Of a stretch of 64,000 nucleotides of DNA, positions 42,551 to 53,703 are shown piece after piece. Source of the DNA: Calonectria ilicicola. Its lineage: Eukaryota > Ascomycota > Sordariomycetes > Hypocreales > Nectriaceae. The stretch lies in contig CP085826.1 in NCBI GenBank assembly GCA_020809705.1, positions 620,001 to 684,000 on the forward strand, read 5' to 3'. How positions within the stretch are numbered: position 1 is the first letter of the stretch; each line of letters opens with the position of its first letter. The translations under genes and the position numbers were made by a program. Below the pieces are notes generated by a model that saw nothing but the letters and a program-made list of their open reading frames with translations, was not told where the DNA came from and made no database searches.

Positions 42551-45500
42551 CTACTGATTGCTTTGGAAAGAGCTTCCCCTAGATCCTTGAATGGTGCGAC
42601 GACTCCGTGGATGACCTCGGCACCAAATCGGAAAGCGCAGCTTCGCGAAAGCCTCAGTGCCCAAATTATGACACTGAAGATGCTGTATAAATGCATCCCA
42701 TTCCTCCCTTGTAGTTGTATTGAGTTTTCCACCATGATTGACAAGCAACAACGCAGCTTGATGAAGATACGCCGCAGACCTGGTGTGCGCCGACTCATCC
42801 AGGAGAATATAATCTAGCGGCGAGCATCCCGTTGAGTCCAACGCATTTGGGTTCGCTCCATGTTTACGCGAAAGTAGGCGCTCCGCAATCGTGGGAGGAC
42901 TAAGATGCAAGATGCTACCAGTTACGTCGACCATTGCCGATTCGTCCATTCTTGATCGCCATCCAATAGAAAGGTTTAAATCTTTCAGATGATCGACTAG
43001 GAGAGTGGCAAGGCTGATGTAATCCTCATCTGGGTAATCTCTCCATGTCCCAGTTTTGCTCGAGAGCCATATTCGAGAAACGATTTTAGCCACGCCAATC
43101 TTGTCTCCCTCGACTACCAAACCTTTAGATAGAAGCGACTTGGCAGTTTTGATCGCATCTACGGGACATAGACCGTGATGCATCCCGTCAAACAAGCTCG
43201 AAAGGATTGGATCCGATGATTTTTTTACACATTTATTGTTCGCCTTGTGTGTATCCTCAAGGAAGATTTGTAAACCAGCGAATGCTGCCAGCGTTAGAGG
43301 GGACGAAATGGGGGAATCATTAGACCCTGTCGCATCTTTTTTATTCTTGCCGTTAAAATATTCAGGCTGAGCGCTGGAGAAAAAGTCGCACTGACTCAAC
43401 CCCGTCGTTCTTTCTGCTTCACGAGCATGAAATGATAGCCGACCACCGAGGTTGTAGTCTGAGCTCAAGAACAGATACTTTGAAAGAAATGAATGGCCAT
43501 TTTCTTTGGTAAATTCTGCATGTTCATCCCCAAGAACCATACATCGAAACTGAGGCGCTTCAACAAAGTCTCTGACTGTTTGGTGCATCAGCTCAACATG
43601 GAGCGGCCCAACGTCAACTAATCCTCCAGATATTTCTGAAATATGCTCCTTCGTTATTTCAGAATCTTTGAGTGGATTTTGCTGTCGTTTGAAGTTTGGA
43701 CATATTTTCATCCTCGAACTTTTCAAGATTCCAGCCAAATCTTGTATTTTCAACAAGCGGTCCGATCTGGCCAGAGACTCCAAAAGAACATAGGTTTCCC
43801 ACCGAGATGCTTGTGAGACCCGCTCGATGATTGAAGCATAATACTCGTCCAACTTATCAGGCAAGGAATCGAGGGTTTTCCGAAGCTGATCTTGGATATC
43901 ATCTACTCCATGTTTGTGGTCACTGATGAGTTTAAAAAGGTCGTGCAGGACAAGTTTAACCCATAAGAAAACACCACTGGATCTTGTTACAATATCCTCG
44001 ATCAGTGGCGTCAGAAATTGTGAGGTTTTCGAGAATTTACGAACGGAGGCAATGCAATAATTGCGAATGTCATCTTGGGTATACTGATGGATTTCAAAAC
44101 TAGGGCATGTCTTGAATTCCTCTCGAAATATACCCCACGGCCGACTTGAAAATAATATTCTAATCTTCGTCCGGGGAAATTTCTTTTCAACGAGATCTTT
44201 GAGAAATCCTGATATAAATTCTGGGCGCCCGTCGTATTCATCTAGGGCATCAAGAATCAAGCAGAGGTCCAAGTCAAATAATTCTTGTGCACAAAGTTGG
44301 CGGAGAATATCTTCTAGCTTTTGCCTTGGCCACTCTTCATTCTGAATCTTGATGCGAATGTGGTTTCGTGCATCATGGCGCTTTATCAAGTTTTTTAGGT
44401 CTCTCTCCACTGGTTCCGCAAACTTGATGGTTGTCTTTTTCGTTTGGTGACCTTGGATCCCAGCAAAATATGGATCATCTTGATCAGAAATGACTTCTTC
44501 AATACCCTCTAAGCCTCGACTTTTCAATAGTAAACGAAGCCTATGGTTTAAGTCGAGAGCATCCAGCCATGATTGGATAATGGATAAAAGTTGGTTCTCA
44601 GACTTGCAGTATCTCCAAGACTTGTATTCGAAAAATAAACGCGCCTGCGGCTTAATGCCCTCATTAATAAAATCGTCTCTCCGACGTATAAGCTCCGTTT
44701 CGAGATTGGCCGAGCTTTCTAAGTCACTGCCAAGAACGCCGGACGCGGCTCTGATAGACTTTTGCAAGGACAGCAAACTGTCTTGACTTTCTACTATAGT
44801 CTGAATCTCACGATGCAAGCTGGCATCTTCCTGGATTTTCCAGTGCTTAAATAGGCGGTAGATCTCTGTTTGCAAGCTTCCCAATCTTTGGCTGGCAACG
44901 CGTTGATTATACATTTCTGAGAAGGCAGATTTTATAATGCTCAGTAACTCAGGTTGAGCTTCTAGTATCTTGCTTATTATGCCTCTCAACAGTCCCTCAA
45001 AAGATTTCTGGATCACGCTGCCGCGGTAGTGGAAAAAGAAGCTTGCTGTAATTTGTTTAGATCCAGACTTCCATTTATGCGTATGCAGGAGTTCCGAGGT
45101 TCTCGGATCGCGATGTATGAATTTCATGAGAGTGGACTTTCCAGAGCCTGGCTTGCCGCTGATCCAAAAGATTCCCTGGCCACTTCGGAGCCACTTTGCC
45201 AAGCCTACGGAAGGCTTGTCAAAAACCCAATGAAAAGTGTGGGTGGAATGCGGATCTATTTGCTCCATGCGAATATCTCGCTCCGGAGCCCGGAGAGAGT
45301 TCAAAATTCCTGGTCTAGTGTAAATGATTTGATGTTACTTGCTGTTCGAGATGCTTACCCTCATCATTCCAGGTCAGTGGGTCTGGAATCAATGTATAAT
45401 CGTCAATAGTTGTAACGTCGGGTCCACTCTGCTGACTGTCTTTTCCTTGATAAGTGTCGCTTTGCACCTCGACCTCGGGAGTAGGGGTGGTCTGACCAAC

Positions 45501-46707
45501 GCAGCAAATTTCGCTCAGTTTACTCGCCATGACACGGATTTGGTTGTGACCCGCGAAAAATTTGACCATGTCAGAATGATTTTCGTCAATCTGAATTGTC
45601 ATGGAAGGTTGCTCCAAACAACGGCCCCCGGTGGCTGACTCTTTTGTCACAAGCATGATATCTCGTCCCGATCTGTTATATTTATTTCCTTTCGTTTTCT
45701 TTGGGGTTGTCAGCATTGCACCGAATAGTTTTTGGGTTGTTTTACTTGCCTCAAGTCGAAGCGTGGTTTTAGTTTCGTATGCCCAAAACAACTTCATTGT
45801 ACGAACCAAAGATATCCCCGAAAACTGTTTTTCCAATTGAGGAAGATACTTGGAGTCTTTGGATATCTCTGCGACAAGCGCCTCTTTGTTCGGTTGGTCT
45901 TCTAGCATGATAGAAATGTCCTCAATAGCCATTCCACAACTGGGTACCCCGAAAAAGATGGCACCTCGTACTAAGTTGGCGATGAATTTTTCTGTTTGTC
46001 CGCTTCCAGCAAGCATTAACAACACTTGCTTTAATAAAACGCCACCGAGGCTATGGGCAAGGAACATAAGTGGTTTTGCCATTGGTGAAGCCCATCCCTC
46101 TGCTTTCAAGATATTGATGAAAGAATTTGCTAGATCTGGGATTGTCTGAAAGGAATTGCTCGGATACAGAACCGTGTCATAGCCATAGATGATGAACCTG
46201 ACGGTTGGAAGATACTGGGGCAACTCATCGCGAATCCACATGAATGATTTGCTTCCGCCATGAGGTTGCCAAGAGCCAAAAGGGTGGCTCGCTAGACCGG
46301 AAAGAACTATACAACTGCATGCAGTGATTAGATCGAGAGAAATGACCAAGGCATCTCTAAACTTACTCAGCCTCGTGATTGATCGGGTTGACTTCATTGA
46401 GCGGAGTAAGGCCTTGAAAATGCTGATCAAGGATGAGCGGTTTAGCAAGTCCTGGATAATGAAACACCCATTCGCCGCCTGTAGGGGATACTCCAATAGC
46501 AGGAACAGAGCCCTGGAGGCTCAAGGTGGCTGTTTTCGTGGGTAATCGCGTGCATGGATCGGGGATGGTTGCTAAGGATGAGATTCGTATATGCTGAGGG
46601 GTGATGCCGCCGACGCAGTCTGCAAAAAGCTCGGCGGCTGACTGTCGATCTACATGGCTGGGTAGATTACGAAGCCGATATACCTTTCTTTGCTCTAACA
46701 GTTTCAT
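42551..46707 (-). CDS. Receptor: alpha/beta hydrolase - NACHT - ankyrin
   Basis: Exons 46707-46367, 46314-45359 and 45309-42551 (introns 52 and 49 nt) give 1351 residues. After a 113-residue leader, an alpha/beta hydrolase domain shows CIVLSGLASHPFGSW, a serine nucleophile in LAHSLGGVLLK and FFGVPSCGM. The NACHT module has P-loop ISGKPGSGKST (about residue 480) and Walker B LCLILDALDEYDG (about 780). The 300 residues between them are far more than the usual 80-120. The C-terminus holds a degenerate ankyrin unit (GCSPLDYILLDESAH). The last 30 residues may be misread: the +1 frame ends with a more natural EALSKAISSKLKKY, so a late intron or shift is possible. Same strand as the gasdermin gene, 610 bp upstream of it. 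Likely role: sensor that triggers the death response. Confidence 0.85.
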
Positions 46708-48019
46708 AGCTGACGATCATTTCGTCAATTTACCTCGTGCGAATCGCAATCTCACCTGACGTAAAGTGTCGAGACGGATGTTGCGATTATCTCAGCCTCG
46801 CTGACGCGCTCCCCTATTTGCTGCAGGTCACTCATGCTGACTAAGTAAAACGCGGCACGTCTTATGATAAAACGAACGAACCAGTGCGAGAGTGATTGGA
46901 AATGAGGTGTGGGTCGAGATGCAGCTTCAGGAATGGGAACAGTTTTAATTTTATTACGCTCAAGACAATATTTCTGGATATCAGGCAAGGGAATTTTGGA
47001 GGTTTAATATCGAGATTTTTGTCCTAAAAAAATGATACCAAGGGAAAAAATGAAGTTGCATGACGAAACAGTTGATGGACCTTTGGCTGCGTAGTCGATG
47101 CGGGGCTCGTCTCATCAGATACAGCCTATCAAAGTTGAGATTAAGCGCCAAGATTGATGCCTGAGCGTCCATGCGATATCCATGGAACACCTTTGGAGGT
47201 AGTCTTGCTTCATCGAAAGATAGAAATCACTCGGTTTCTCGAGCAACAAGGGCCAAGAGTCCCTTCAGTGCGTACCAATCTCTTCAGGCGTGAGAAATCG
47301 TTATCAGCGGCTGCTATTCAAACGTTACGTTGGCTTTGCGTAACACGTTATCGAGCAGATAAAACTCACATATGAGGTTTCCAGATGTGGAATTGAAGAT
47401 GTTAATAAGCATTGGTCGGGCGTGTGTACTGTCGAAATCGGTCTTATGTGGGAATGGAGAAGAACCCAATTTGAGTCTTCACTGCAGTACGCAACGAGAC
47501 GGGCAGGAATAATATCGGGCTAGGGAAAGGTTTTACACCCTGAAATATTCAGATAACAAGGGCTATGAAAATATACATCTTAATTGTCTTGCATCGCAAT
47601 TTATGGTTTTTTTTCTGATTTTTAAAATTCAGTTTATTATTAGTCTTGAATAGCAAGACTAAGAGCCAGTACTTTAGCAACCAGAAAGTGGGCATATCCT
47701 CCTAGCTAGCAGCAACTAAATTTTATACTATGCTTATCATCAAGCCCTAGTCTGCAAAACTCGTAGCTATACTATACCTATTAGTCGCGTGGCATACTCA
47801 CTCAAGAAGCAAATACGCTCCTGACAATCACGCAGCCTGAATGAGCCATACATAGAGTACACAATATTAATAAGATATAACACAGCTATAGACAGCCCTC
47901 AATGCGAACTTTTATCCCGGAAATATCCATCTAGAACAGAATTTATTGGCACTTTGCATGCTTGATATAGACAACAAATATATTGCTTTATATTACTAAG
48001 CCGCTAACCGGATCTTTAT
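46708..48019. other. Intergenic, AT-rich
   Basis: The promoter side of the receptor gene and the 3' side of the sugar permease gene. AT-rich between 47560 and 48000. Apart from a possible ankyrin relic near 47178 no gene is seen. Confidence 0.55.
47178..47252 (+). pseudogene. Possible ankyrin-unit relic
   Basis: One short stretch reads HGTPLEVVLLHRKIEIT and continues RFLEQQG, close to an ankyrin unit (G-T-P-L-x-x-A-x-x-x-x-x-x-E-I-x-x-F-L-x-x-x-G). It stands alone on the opposite strand to the nearby receptor. Single-unit matches can arise by chance. Confidence 0.3.
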
Positions 48020-49827
48020 CTATTCATCATCGTGAATATCGATGACAGTACCCTTCCACTTGCGAGCAGGGATTTTGCGCTTGAACATGATATCGATCTC
48101 ACGGTATGATCGGCCCTTCATCTCAGGCAGGTAGAAGTATGCCAGGGCAAAGCAGACGAAGCCGGTGCCGCCCCAGACGTAACCACACTTGCCACCAAGG
48201 TTTCCGCCCTGTGCTGTGTTAGCAAATATTTACTTGAAGACTCCAGAGGGGGAATAAATCTTACAGTAGGGTTGAGCATGTAACTCGAGAGGAAGATGCA
48301 AGGAATGTTCACAATGTAGTAGGCACCACGTCCAACACCAGTTGTCAGAGGTCGGAGTCGAATGGCGGATGTCTCTCCAATGATGACCCACGAAGCGGGG
48401 GCAGGTCCCAGAGTGAACAGGACAGAGACGATGAGACCCAGCGAAGCCTGAGCCAGAGAAGCGGACTTGGACGCGGCAACAGAGCCCGCAACACCAAGAG
48501 CAATCAGGAAGCCAACGTTGATGGCTGAACCCCACACGTAAATGGTACGGCGACCGATATATGTGGTGAGAATCCAAGAAAGCATGACAAAGATGGTTTG
48601 GAGACCCGAGGTGATGAGACCCAGAGCGAAGGCAGTGTCAGTGCTCATGCCAGCCTGTTCGAAGAAGTAGACGGCCTGGTTGGCAATCAAGTTACCAGTA
48701 AGATTCTGGGCGGCGTAAACGCAGCACACAATGAGGGTACGGTAGAGGTCGGTGCCCTTCCACAGCTCCAACAGGTTGGGTTCCTTCTCAGTCTTCTCGA
48801 GGTCGATGGTACGTTTCATCATGGCAACAGCCTCGCTAGAGTTGTCGACCACTTCCTTGCGTCCTAGTCGCGTAACCGAGCGGGCAGCCTCTTCCAAGCG
48901 TCCCTTTCGAACCAGCCACCAAGGCGACTCGGGTGCCAAGAAGATGAGGATAGCGAGAGGGGTGGGGAACATCCACTGGAGTGCAATGGGGATCCTGATT
49001 TCTTGTTAGCAAATGGTGTGGGGTTGTCTACTTGACATGCGCATCACATACCTGTACGCCTTCGCGCTCTCCAGAGTGTTGTAGTGGTAGGTGACGGCAT
49101 TTACAATGATGGATCCGATGGCCCAGAACATCTGAAGCATCTGGGTGGCAGGAGCTCGCAGCTTGATGGGTACGATCTCACTGCAGTATGCGGGGGCGTT
49201 GGCGATGAAGATACCCCACGGAATTCCCTCGAGAATCTGGGACAGGAACATGATCGGTAGCGAGTTGGCAAAGTAGAAGATGAAGATGAAGCCATTCAGA
49301 GCCATGAGACCGGTGATGGTAGCCCAGCGGTATCCAATGCGGCTGGTGAGGGGACCAGCGAGGAAGACACCGATGAGGGCACCAAGTGGTCCGACGGCCT
49401 GAAGCGCAGACTGCCACTTGGTTTCGATGACCCATTTGTCGTCCTTGGCAGAGTAGATACCGTATTCTTTGGCGAAGGCGGGGAGGGCGATGAAGTTGCC
49501 CATCAGGAAGACACAGTATGATTCCATAATCTGGATGGCGGTGTTAGTTTTTTGCGGCTCTGTGTTTCATTCACATCACATAGAGGCGGCAATGCGACTC
49601 ACAATAGTGCAGGACATGATAAAAGCCCAGAGCGTAGCCATGGGGTAAGCCTTTACAGCTTCAACCACGGTCATTTGATGCTCCAGGTTCTCTGCCTCAA
49701 TGGCACCAGCTCTTTCCTTGGAGACATAGGGCTTCTCGTCAGCATCGTAGGCGTGCTCGATTTGGTTCTGGTCCCTGGCCTCTGTGACGTCGGCACCGGC
49801 CGACTTCTCATCGGTGGAGTTGGTCAT
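48020..49827 (-). CDS. MFS sugar transporter, alpha-glucoside (maltose) permease type
   Basis: Four exons on the minus strand, 49827-49603, 49530-49052, 48994-48265 and 48208-48020, give 540 residues with introns of 72, 57 and 56 nt. Sugar-porter marks are ALQAVGPLGALIGVFLAGPLTSRIGYR, FLSQILEGIPWGIF, LAPESPWWLVRKGRLEEA (PESP motif after helix 6), QNLTGN and YFYLPEMKGRSYREID near the end. Twelve membrane helices are expected with a central loop near residues 245-300. The closest functional group is the fungal maltose/alpha-glucoside:H+ symporters at the plasma membrane. The last acceptor was chosen because it restores the family's GGNLGGKCGYVWGGTGF ending. The spacer to its 5' side is large and GC-rich. 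Confidence 0.92.
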
Positions 49828-50047
49828 GTTGGGCTGCTGGTGTTTGCACCTGAATGAAGGAACAAACAAACAAGCGATGATGATGATGGGTAGTAGAGAA
49901 AGGGAAAAAGAGGAGAAGTCGGGCCAAGAAGGCAAGGAGCACCCATTTTTTATAAGCTTTCATGTTTCGCCCCTGTCGCAGCTTGTGAGCGGTGGAAACG
50001 GGTGTGATGCGCCAATGGAAGGGCGGAAAGTCGGCAGTACGACGCGC

Positions 50048-50077
50048 GACTGCGACCGACTGCGACCGACTACGACC
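50048..50077 (+). repeat. 10-bp tandem repeat GACTGCGACC x3
   Basis: Two exact copies and one with a single change (GACTACGACC), 220 bp upstream of the sugar permease ATG. Confidence 0.85.
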
Positions 50078-50432
50078 AGCGACTGCATGGCCTAGGGTAA
50101 GATTGGCAGGACATTTAGCCATCTGGGGTTCGTCTCGCTCACATTTTGGCGCACCTATGACAGGCCATGCCGGTCAAGGGAGACCAACAGCTTATATGCC
50201 GGCCTATCAGATGCCAAGAAGCAGGGCCGAGACCCCAAAGAGTTCTGGCCACCCCGCAGCCACCCCGCAGCTACCCCGGAAGAGACCCCCGAAGGAGGAG
50301 AGCAGGGAGTGGGAGAAAAGGGCCGGATCGGGGCTACTGACCAAGTTTGCGTATGGGGTGCCCTGGGGGGGTGGGTGGCCTCGGAGTGCCCTAGACATGC
50401 CCCAGAGGCGGCCCAGAGATGCCCTAGAACAC

Positions 50433-50466
50433 CACTCACTCACTCACTCCCTCCCTCCCTCCCTCT
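50433..50466 (+). repeat. (CACT)4 followed by (CCCT)n microsatellite
   Basis: Four CACT units run directly into a CCCT/CTCC repeat, a pyrimidine-rich tract of about 34 bp. Confidence 0.85.
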
Positions 50467-50676
50467 CCTCGCGAGAACTACCCCGGCCTTCGTTTAAACG
50501 TTACATTCCTTCCGGCCCCAATTACCCCGACCTTCTCCAACATCTCCACGCTGCCCGTGCCGCATTCGCACCAATAATACACCGAAAGTCTAGAGGCCGT
50601 GCCCCATCCAGCCCATCCCAGACTGAGTCACTCACCCCAAGTTTCGGGCTCTTTTGGCGAACAAGGTCAGGCCCGG

Positions 50677-50720
50677 TCCTGGTCAAGTCCTGGTCAAGTC
50701 CTGGTCAAGTCCTGGTAAAG
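50677..50720 (+). repeat. 11-bp minisatellite TCCTGGTCAAG x4
   Basis: Three exact head-to-tail copies and a fourth with one change (TCCTGGTAAAG). Confidence 0.9.
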
Positions 50721-52130
50721 GCTGCCTTGGCTTGCCTGAGTCTGGCTCACACCACAGCACAATGCACCACCGGGGTCGACCAACAGTCAATTCATCTTCA
50801 TTTACGCGATTTGCGGTCAACCTCGTACGGTTCACCATTTTTCGCCATGAGAAATAACGAAAAACCTATCCCCAGGGATCCGTATAATTAGCTTCCATCC
50901 TTCGTTACGTAGCGAGCATCCTCACTCGTGGCTAAATATGACACCACATCGAACCAACCGGCAGATTACGAGCATAATCGGCTAATTTCCCGCGTATACC
51001 CAACACGCGCCCAAATACAGCGAGAGCGAAAAATCTGACAGCCCGGAATGAAGGATTGCAACCATCTCGAACCCCTATTCCATCTATTCCAGGAGTCAGG
51101 CCAGAAGGGCTACCTACCCCGAGATTAATTGCTGCTGCAATGCGGACAATGCCAAGCAAAATGGAGATGGCCTGCAGACTTCGTTTAGAATGTGTGTAGA
51201 AACAAAAGAGGGGAAGTGGCGTCAACCCCCATGTCAAGCCACTAAGCGGTGGCGGGCGGCAGAAAGGGTTGCGTGAGGCGAGCCAATCACGGGCTAGCGA
51301 CCAAGAAAGAGATCACAAGCAAAAGCATTACGACGATCCGACCACGTTGATTCAGGTGCTAGTGATGCCGCTAGTGCACATGGATGGATCAATGACGCAC
51401 CGTCAGAGATGGAACCGGTCATGCGCTTCAATCGGTTGCCGACGGAGGATGATGCGGCGGAGGGGCGATGCGTTGAAGGATAAGCGAGTGCAGCCGCGAC
51501 ATCAATAGTTTGACATCTCTAGCTGTGAATGGGTAAAAGAAGATATTTCAGCTAGGGAAATTAAGGACAAGTCTGGGCCTCATATTCTGCTATGGGTTAA
51601 AAAAGTACAGGTCTAAAAATATAATGTCGTGGCCAAGTCTCAACTTACCCTAGACGGGTAAAATCAAACAATCATCTTCTTCCCTGCCCGCCCACCACCA
51701 CCCACGCCTTGGCCTATGTACGTTCCTCATGTGGCGAGATCAAAACGTGCTGCAGTTCGTAAGATACCACGTGGTAATCATGGAGATTTATCAGCACTGC
51801 GACCCTCCATGATCGGAGGGTCGGCCGCCCACGTGGCGTAAAAGCTGGGGCACGAGCTTAGTGAGGGTTGTCAAACCGCCATAGTTTGAGGAAACGGGCA
51901 TGAAATAGTTAGAGTTCAGCCAGCGTTGCATACAAATTGACATTCGGAAACAACTTAATCACTAGATGCGATGTTAATAGGTGCGCTTATCTCATTGACT
52001 TGATTGCTTAATATGCGGGATGTTTAGATGCGGTGGCAGTAGACCCGTCGCAAAGCAAATGCGTCTACACTCCATAGAGACAACGGAGCCTTTGTCATCA
52101 AAATCGATATCACAGCCGCCCCATCAACTT

Positions 52131-53099
52131 TTACTTTTGGGTGTAATAGTACCATCCAGATCCAATCATGGCACCCACAAGTGCCACAGAAAGTGCGCAA
52201 AACTTTTTGATTGCCGGGCCCATCAAATCCAGAAAAATTTCTTCTTCCTTCTTCTTCCATCCCACAGACCTGGTGTTGACGTGTGGGAACGGCTCGTCGG
52301 GCACAGGCTTGCCCAAGAATTCACATAGTGGTTCCCAGCCGTCCTCAACGCTCCACTCCAAAAGCCGCTCCTTGGGAACCATGCCGCGCACCATGTTGCA
52401 ATGCTCTAATAAAATAGGTTAGAAGACATATCCCAAACCTTTGTCACAGAAAAAAAACTCACCTCTGTACACCCAAGCTCCTCGGGCTGAAGTGCAGTTT
52501 GCAAATCCACCCCGCGCGTCAATGCACCTGAACATGGCCGGCCAGAGAAATCGCTCGTACACGTTCCAAGCCCAAAACGCCTTGGAGTCAAACCAAGACA
52601 AGATGTAAAACGTCCAGTTGTTATTTATGGCGATTAATGACCCATGCATGCTGCCCATCCAAGACTCCAAGTCTCTTCGCGTGTTGAGCACAACCTTCGC
52701 ATTGGGATAGGCCTCAATCAGCTCGGCGGCAAAAACACTACCAGCTGCATCTGTAATTGCTGTGCAGTTCCCGAGAAGCTCATCAAAGTCTTCGGCTGTG
52801 ATGGTCACATCACCTGATTTCTGCTTCAGGTTAGGCTCGTTGGTGTCTCCGAACCACTTGCGGCGGGCTAAGCGAGCCCAACCGGGAGCGCGACTTGGCT
52901 TCTCAAAGATGACGTCCCAGCCATGATGCGTGTGGTCGTATCCTAATTTTAGAAGGGCGGCTTGAAGTGATTCCGTGGCAGAGCGAGGAGGGCCGACACA
53001 AATGACCTCCAAGGGTTTGGTGCGTTGACGAGGTGGAGGCTCAGGGACGTAATAGACATAGCGTTCCAGGAAATGCCACCAAGCAGATGTTAAAACCAT
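52131..53099 (-). CDS. Sulfotransferase-like P-loop protein with C-terminal membrane helix
   Basis: Exons 53099-52463 and 52405-52131 (57-nt intron) give 303 residues. The PAPS-binding start VICVGPPRSATESLQAALLKLGYDHTHH follows the 5'-phosphosulfate loop pattern; KVVLNTRRDLESWMGSMHGS matches the 3'-phosphate region. ALSVALVGAMIGSGWYYY near the C-terminus is a likely single membrane anchor. In fungi this family is large and mostly uncharacterised; members are often labelled NAD-dependent epimerase by transfer error. A sulfate donor reaction is possible, but the acceptor is unknown. It is transcribed away from the next gene at 53704. Confidence 0.82.
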
Positions 53100-53703
53100 G
53101 GCGTCAAGTTATGAAAGAATGAGAGAATATTAATGAAGGAACAAGATAAAAACCGCCGACTTCCCCTCTTCTTATTCCTCCAATCCTATCCTTTTAACGA
53201 CTCAGCTTGGGACTTTTGGGCCCCACTATTCTGGTTCAAAACCAACACATTGAGTGTAATATGATGTCATAATGCGCAGAGGATTACAGTTATCTATGCA
53301 TATTGAGACCGTTTTCACCTAGCATAATGGGACGGACCGCATTGTCTCCACCAGTGCACAAGGATATATAACTGTTATTATCGACGCAGGCAGCGCTTCA
53401 GGCAGAGAGTTGAGATAACGATAACGATCTGGTGGTGTAGCACACCGATTACCCACATCATCCAATAATAGGCCAGGGCCAAAATCCTCTCTTCCTCATC
53501 CAGGAAAGGCAGTGGCCGGGTCGGACCACAACGCGGCACGCTAGCGCCCTCAGCGGATAGTTAGTTGCCTAGTGATGACTAAGGCTAATGTCGTTCCAAC
53601 CAACAACAAAATGGGTCAACGAGGAAATTTCCCCTTTTTCATGGAGGATTCGTTTCTCTGGTGAACGGAAACTCGGTGTGGGCGGGAAGACTCGCTGAGC
53701 ACA
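53100..53703. other. Divergent promoter region
   Basis: 600 bp between divergent genes; no motif or gene recognised. Confidence 0.55.

Larger units (their letters stand above)
49828..52130. other. Intergenic with simple repeats
   Basis: About 2.3 kb between the permease start and the sulfotransferase end. Open frames at 50.0-50.9 kb are carried by low-complexity DNA and are not convincing genes. Three short tandem repeats are listed separately. No transposon ends or RNA genes seen. Confidence 0.55.

Noticed and set aside
49992..50891. 299-codon plus-strand frame
   Set aside because: Runs through micro- and minisatellites, giving Pro/Ser/Arg-rich sequence without family features.
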